Positions 61,385 through 64,000 of a DNA stretch of 64,000 nucleotides are shown here, one piece after another. The notes beneath the pieces were generated by a model. That model was not told the DNA's origin and did not search any database. It saw only the letters and a program-made list of their open reading frames with translations. The translations under genes were made by a program, and so were the position numbers. Source of the stretch: Amycolatopsis sp. NBC_01480 (lineage in GTDB: Bacteria > Actinomycetota > Actinomycetes > Mycobacteriales > Pseudonocardiaceae); contig NZ_CP109442.1 of assembly GCF_036227205.1 (NCBI RefSeq), positions 7,812,001 to 7,876,000 of the forward strand, given 5' to 3'. Position 1 is the stretch's first letter, and each line of letters opens with the position of its first letter.

Positions 61385-61756
61385 CTAGCCGCGCCGGGGC
61401 AGACCCGGAGGTCGTTTACGCGCGAACACGCTGATCAGCCCCTGCTTCGAGTCGCCGTGTTCGTCGATATCGACCACGACCTCCGGCGGTGTCTCGTCGG
61501 CAGCGGCGTCCACGAGGGCACAGGCGACCACACGCAGCGCCAAGATCACTCGGTCGATCTGCGCCATCTCAGAGCCAGCGGAAGTCTTTGTACCCATCGC
61601 CTCGCGGAACAGGTCGACCTCACGACTGCCTCGGAGCATGATCGAGATCGGCAGCTCCAGCTCATTCCGCCCCATCGGGATGATGACGCCGCTGTGCCCG
61701 CCAGGGACCACCGTGAGTTCCGGCTGGTCGGTACTGTCGTCTCTGGCGCCGGTCAT
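61385..61756 (-). CDS. Hypothetical protein
   Basis: 123 aa, overlapping the upstream gene's stop (ATGA). Strand-rich start (GVIIPMGRNELELPISIML) and a helix (MAQIDRVILALRVVACALVD), acidic then basic end. No family. Confidence 0.6.
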   Translation of the reverse strand: MTGARDDSTDQPELTVVPGGHSGVIIPMGRNELELPISIMLRGSREVDLFREAMGTKTSAGSEMAQIDRVILALRVVACALVDAAADETPPEVVVDIDEHGDSKQGLISVFARKRPPGLPRRG

Positions 61757-62094
61757 CGGTTTGGTTCCTGGTATTCCGCCCGCGTCCCCGCGAAGTCGAG
61801 TATCTCGCCCGTGAGACCAGCGGCGGCCGTGACTGCGTCGGCCGTCACCGGATCCTTGCCGTCGTGGCAGAAACCGTGCCCACGCAGATGGGCCTCGATG
61901 AATGATTCGTCAGGTGCGACGTTGATGTCCTCAGGGCAGGTTCGTGCCGGCTGGCTAAGCATGGCGGAGGTGCCGACTGACGGTTCGTTGCGGATCGTCC
62001 ACACGCAGGTGAAGCGCAGAGAACGGGCAGGTGCCTGGCGCGCCACAGCATGATTGCGGGTTGAGGTTCCCCCCGGGATCCGGACACCGGGGTT

Positions 62095-62979
62095 TTATGC
62101 CGCGAGGGCGATAGGTTGACGATAGCTGATGCGGGTTTCGTGGGGTGTTCGGTATCCGAGTGTCGAATGTAGACGGTCGTGGTTGTAGTAGCTGAGGTAG
62201 GCGAACACTGCCCGGCGGGCGTCGTCGCGGGTGGCCCAGACCTGGGTCCCGATCTCGGTTTTGAGGGTCGCGAAGAACGACTCGGCGACGGCGTTGTCGT
62301 AGCACGACCCGACCCGCCCCATCGACGGCCGCATACCCGCCGCCGTGAGTGCGGCGCGGAAGGTCGAGGAGGTGTACTGGGAACCACGATCGGAGTGGAA
62401 GATCGCATCAGCACTGGTCAGACCACGTCCCACGGCGAGATCGACCGCATCGCATACCAACTCGGCACGCATGTGCTCAGCCATCGCGTGACCGGCCGCT
62501 TCCCGGGTATGCAGGTCCAGCACGGTCGCCAGATACAACCATCCTTCCTGGGTGGGCAGGTAGGTGATGTCGCCGACGAACCGCTCGCCGGGAGCGTCGG
62601 CGGTGAAGTCCCGGCTGATCAGGTCTGGTGCCGGTGCGGCGGTCGTGTCCTGCTTGGTCAGGGACCGGCGGCGCCGGCGGGTCAGCCCGACGATCCGGCG
62701 CTGGCGCATGATCCGTTCAACGCGTTTGTGGTTGACCACCCGGCCCCGGCGGCGCAGTTCGACGGTGACCCGCGGGCAGCCGTAGCGCCCACGGTGCTCG
62801 GTGTGGACCTCGGCGATCTCGGTGGCCAGTTCCTCCTCGGTCGCGGCGTGCGCGGCCCTGACAGGGGCGGCTGCGATCCATTCGTAGAACCCGGGGCGGC
62901 GGACACCCAGGACCCGGCACAGCAGTGCGACAGCGAAGCTGGCGCGGTGTTCGGAGATGAACCGGTAGCTGCAGGTCAA
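62095..62979 (-). CDS. IS3-family transposase OrfB (copy 2)
   Basis: 294 aa, identical in sequence to copy 1 OrfB, with all three DDE residues (VGDITYLP, IFHSDRGSQYTS, AESFFATLKTE). TTG start overlapping the OrfA stop. Confidence 0.95.
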   Translation of the reverse strand: MTCSYRFISEHRASFAVALLCRVLGVRRPGFYEWIAAAPVRAAHAATEEELATEIAEVHTEHRGRYGCPRVTVELRRRGRVVNHKRVERIMRQRRIVGLTRRRRRSLTKQDTTAAPAPDLISRDFTADAPGERFVGDITYLPTQEGWLYLATVLDLHTREAAGHAMAEHMRAELVCDAVDLAVGRGLTSADAIFHSDRGSQYTSSTFRAALTAAGMRPSMGRVGSCYDNAVAESFFATLKTEIGTQVWATRDDARRAVFAYLSYYNHDRLHSTLGYRTPHETRISYRQPIALAA

Positions 62980-63263
62980 CGACCCATCTCCTTCGCGAAA
63001 TAGGCGGCCGCTTTCCGCAGAATCTCCTTCTCCACCTCCAGTTCCGCCACCCGCTTACGCAGTGTCCGCAGCTCGTCCTGATCGGCGCCCGACACAGCGG
63101 ACGGTTGCCCGGCCTGCTTCTCGGCGGTCTTGACCCAGTTGCGCAGGGTCTCGTGGTTCACGCCCAGGTCGCGGGCGACCTGGCGCAGCGGACGATCAGA
63201 GTTGCGGACCAACTCGACTGCGTCCTTGCGGAACTGCTCGGGATACTTCGACGGACGTGGCAC
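62976..63263 (-). CDS. IS3-family transposase OrfA (copy 2)
   Basis: 95 aa, identical to copy 1 OrfA: HTH plus leucine zipper. Provides the end-recognition part of the OrfAB transposase. Confidence 0.93.
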   Translation of the reverse strand: MPRPSKYPEQFRKDAVELVRNSDRPLRQVARDLGVNHETLRNWVKTAEKQAGQPSAVSGADQDELRTLRKRVAELEVEKEILRKAAAYFAKEMGR

Positions 63264-64000
63264 CAGGACATCCTTCCCCAGACCACTGTCTGGGCTCAGA
63301 GTGTCCGGCCCGAAGGGGGAACCTCAGGTGTCGGCGACGAAGACGCTCACGCGCGCGCCTCCTCGTTCGGAGCCGGACGCGCCTTGGGCGTCAGGTCTGT
63401 GTGGAGTCGTGGGAGCGCGTGGCTCCGTGCTGCTGGGCCTGGCGGCGAGCCGACCGCCACCGAAACGGCCAGAAGCTCGGAACCAGATAACGCCGAGAAC
63501 CACCGCGCAACTCGACCCGGTCGCCGATGCCGATGAGCTCCCCGCAACCGCACCTCCACCGCCGAGCGCGTGGTCGACGCCTTCAACATCAACCGGCATC
63601 GCGAACACGCCGCCCTTGGAGCCGTCGCTAACGATGCCGACAGAAACCGAGCCCGGCATAGCCCCTCGAACACCCCACCTGCTGCCATCCCGGCTGCCAT
63701 CGCCTCATCGGTAACAGCGTGATCACAGGGCATGTAGGCAGCTGTCACCCATGTCAGATGGGCTCGCTGCGCCGACGGTTCGACAGTCGCAAGCCCCGTT
63801 GTCGTCGTCATCGTTAGAGCGTCGATCAGGTACCGCATTCCGCAGAGGGCATTCTGGGGGGCATCGGCCGGCATCCCCGGGGCAATCTGAGCTCCATTTG
63901 CACTGGTCACCGGGGTACACTCAGCGACGTACGCCAGCGAGGGGAACAGAGTGGCCACACCGAACGCGAGTTTGCGCGCGAAGCGTGAAGCAACACCTTC

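Larger units (their letters stand above)
62062..63326. mobile_element. IS3-family element, copy 2 (inverted relative to copy 1)
   Basis: 1265 bp, same ends and same proteins as copy 1, opposite orientation. A 3-bp target duplication GGT flanks it (62059-62061, 63327-63329), so this insertion is structurally intact and recent. Confidence 0.93.
61753..64000 (-). pseudogene. Gene interrupted by IS3 copy 2 (also one frameshift), runs off the right edge
   Basis: Left part 61753-62061 (ADAVTAAAGLTGEILDFAG, stop 61753) and right part from 63327. Removing the element and one GGT duplicate reads ...VSVFVADT-RNHAVARQAP... in one frame. The right part stays open from ATG 63659 and, after a frame change near 63660, continues through MTTTTGLATVEPSAQ and CDHAVTDEAMAAGMAAGGVF, with a hydrophobic N-terminal segment (LAFGVATLFPSLAYVAEC), to the window edge. 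Unknown family, possibly exported. Confidence 0.65.

Noticed and set aside
33063..63326. Inversion between the two IS3 copies as already fixed
   Set aside because: Copy 2 keeps a matching target duplication and an in-frame gene across it, which an inversion would have destroyed.
1..64000. CRISPR arrays, tRNA genes and att sites
   Set aside because: No regularly spaced repeats, no cloverleaf-like sequence and no tRNA-end direct repeat seen by eye; a tRNA scan program would be decisive.

Overview
The window is high-GC actinobacterial DNA. Lsr2, actinobacterial LexA boxes, an ImuA'/ImuB/DnaE2 mutasome, DUF4192 and DUF4913 proteins and codons ending mostly in G/C fit a Pseudonocardiaceae-like actinomycete; that assignment is inference. 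No rRNA, tRNA or chromosomal core operon is visible. The gene content is that of a large conjugative plasmid or a very large integrative conjugative element.

Layout. 0-4 kb (+): the end of a conjugation operon (acidic protein tail, NlpC/P60 cell-wall hydrolase, VirD4/TraG-type coupling ATPase, DUF4913 protein). 4-6.4 kb: a weak membrane ORF, an intact IS5-family element and lsr2. 6.5-12 kb (-): a 1.7-kaa MobF relaxase/helicase (TraA), preceded by a GC-rich gene-free stretch with a perfect hairpin that is a candidate oriT. 12-14.8 kb: a zinc-ribbon protein and a coiled-coil protein, separated by a gene-free region with a nest of long inverted repeats (candidate replication or control region). 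14.8-31.3 kb (-): a backbone of plasmid housekeeping genes (membrane protein, SSB, two DUF4192 proteins, a pair of small coiled-coil paralogues, primase-polymerase, ParB, a DUF2493 SLOG protein, DprA, a LuxR-type HTH, a methyltransferase-like protein) and many tiny translationally coupled genes. Perfect hairpin terminators separate the transcription units.

31.8-64 kb is accessory: a small secreted protein, a cupin, an aminotransferase start cut by an IS3 element, the SOS-boxed imuA'-imuB pair, several hypothetical genes, a decayed HNH-type gene, a large Rhs/YD-repeat protein followed by a displaced second Rhs tip and tiny membrane proteins, a 1260-aa DUF4365-helical repeat-PIN protein, dnaE2 with its own LexA box shared with a divergent 78-aa ORF, and HTH genes broken by another IS3 element. 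The last block holds small operons and a gene interrupted by a second, inverted copy of the first IS3 element.

How the genes work together: relaxase, coupling protein and cell-wall hydrolase serve DNA transfer; prim-pol, SSB and ParB serve replication and maintenance; DprA and SSB could protect entering single strands; Lsr2 could silence the AT-richer acquired genes; imuA'/imuB/dnaE2 form an SOS-induced mutagenic polymerase system; the Rhs locus and the DUF4365-PIN protein are candidate conflict or defence modules. Many small frameshifts and IS insertions mark the accessory part as decaying or actively rearranging, unless some are assembly errors.
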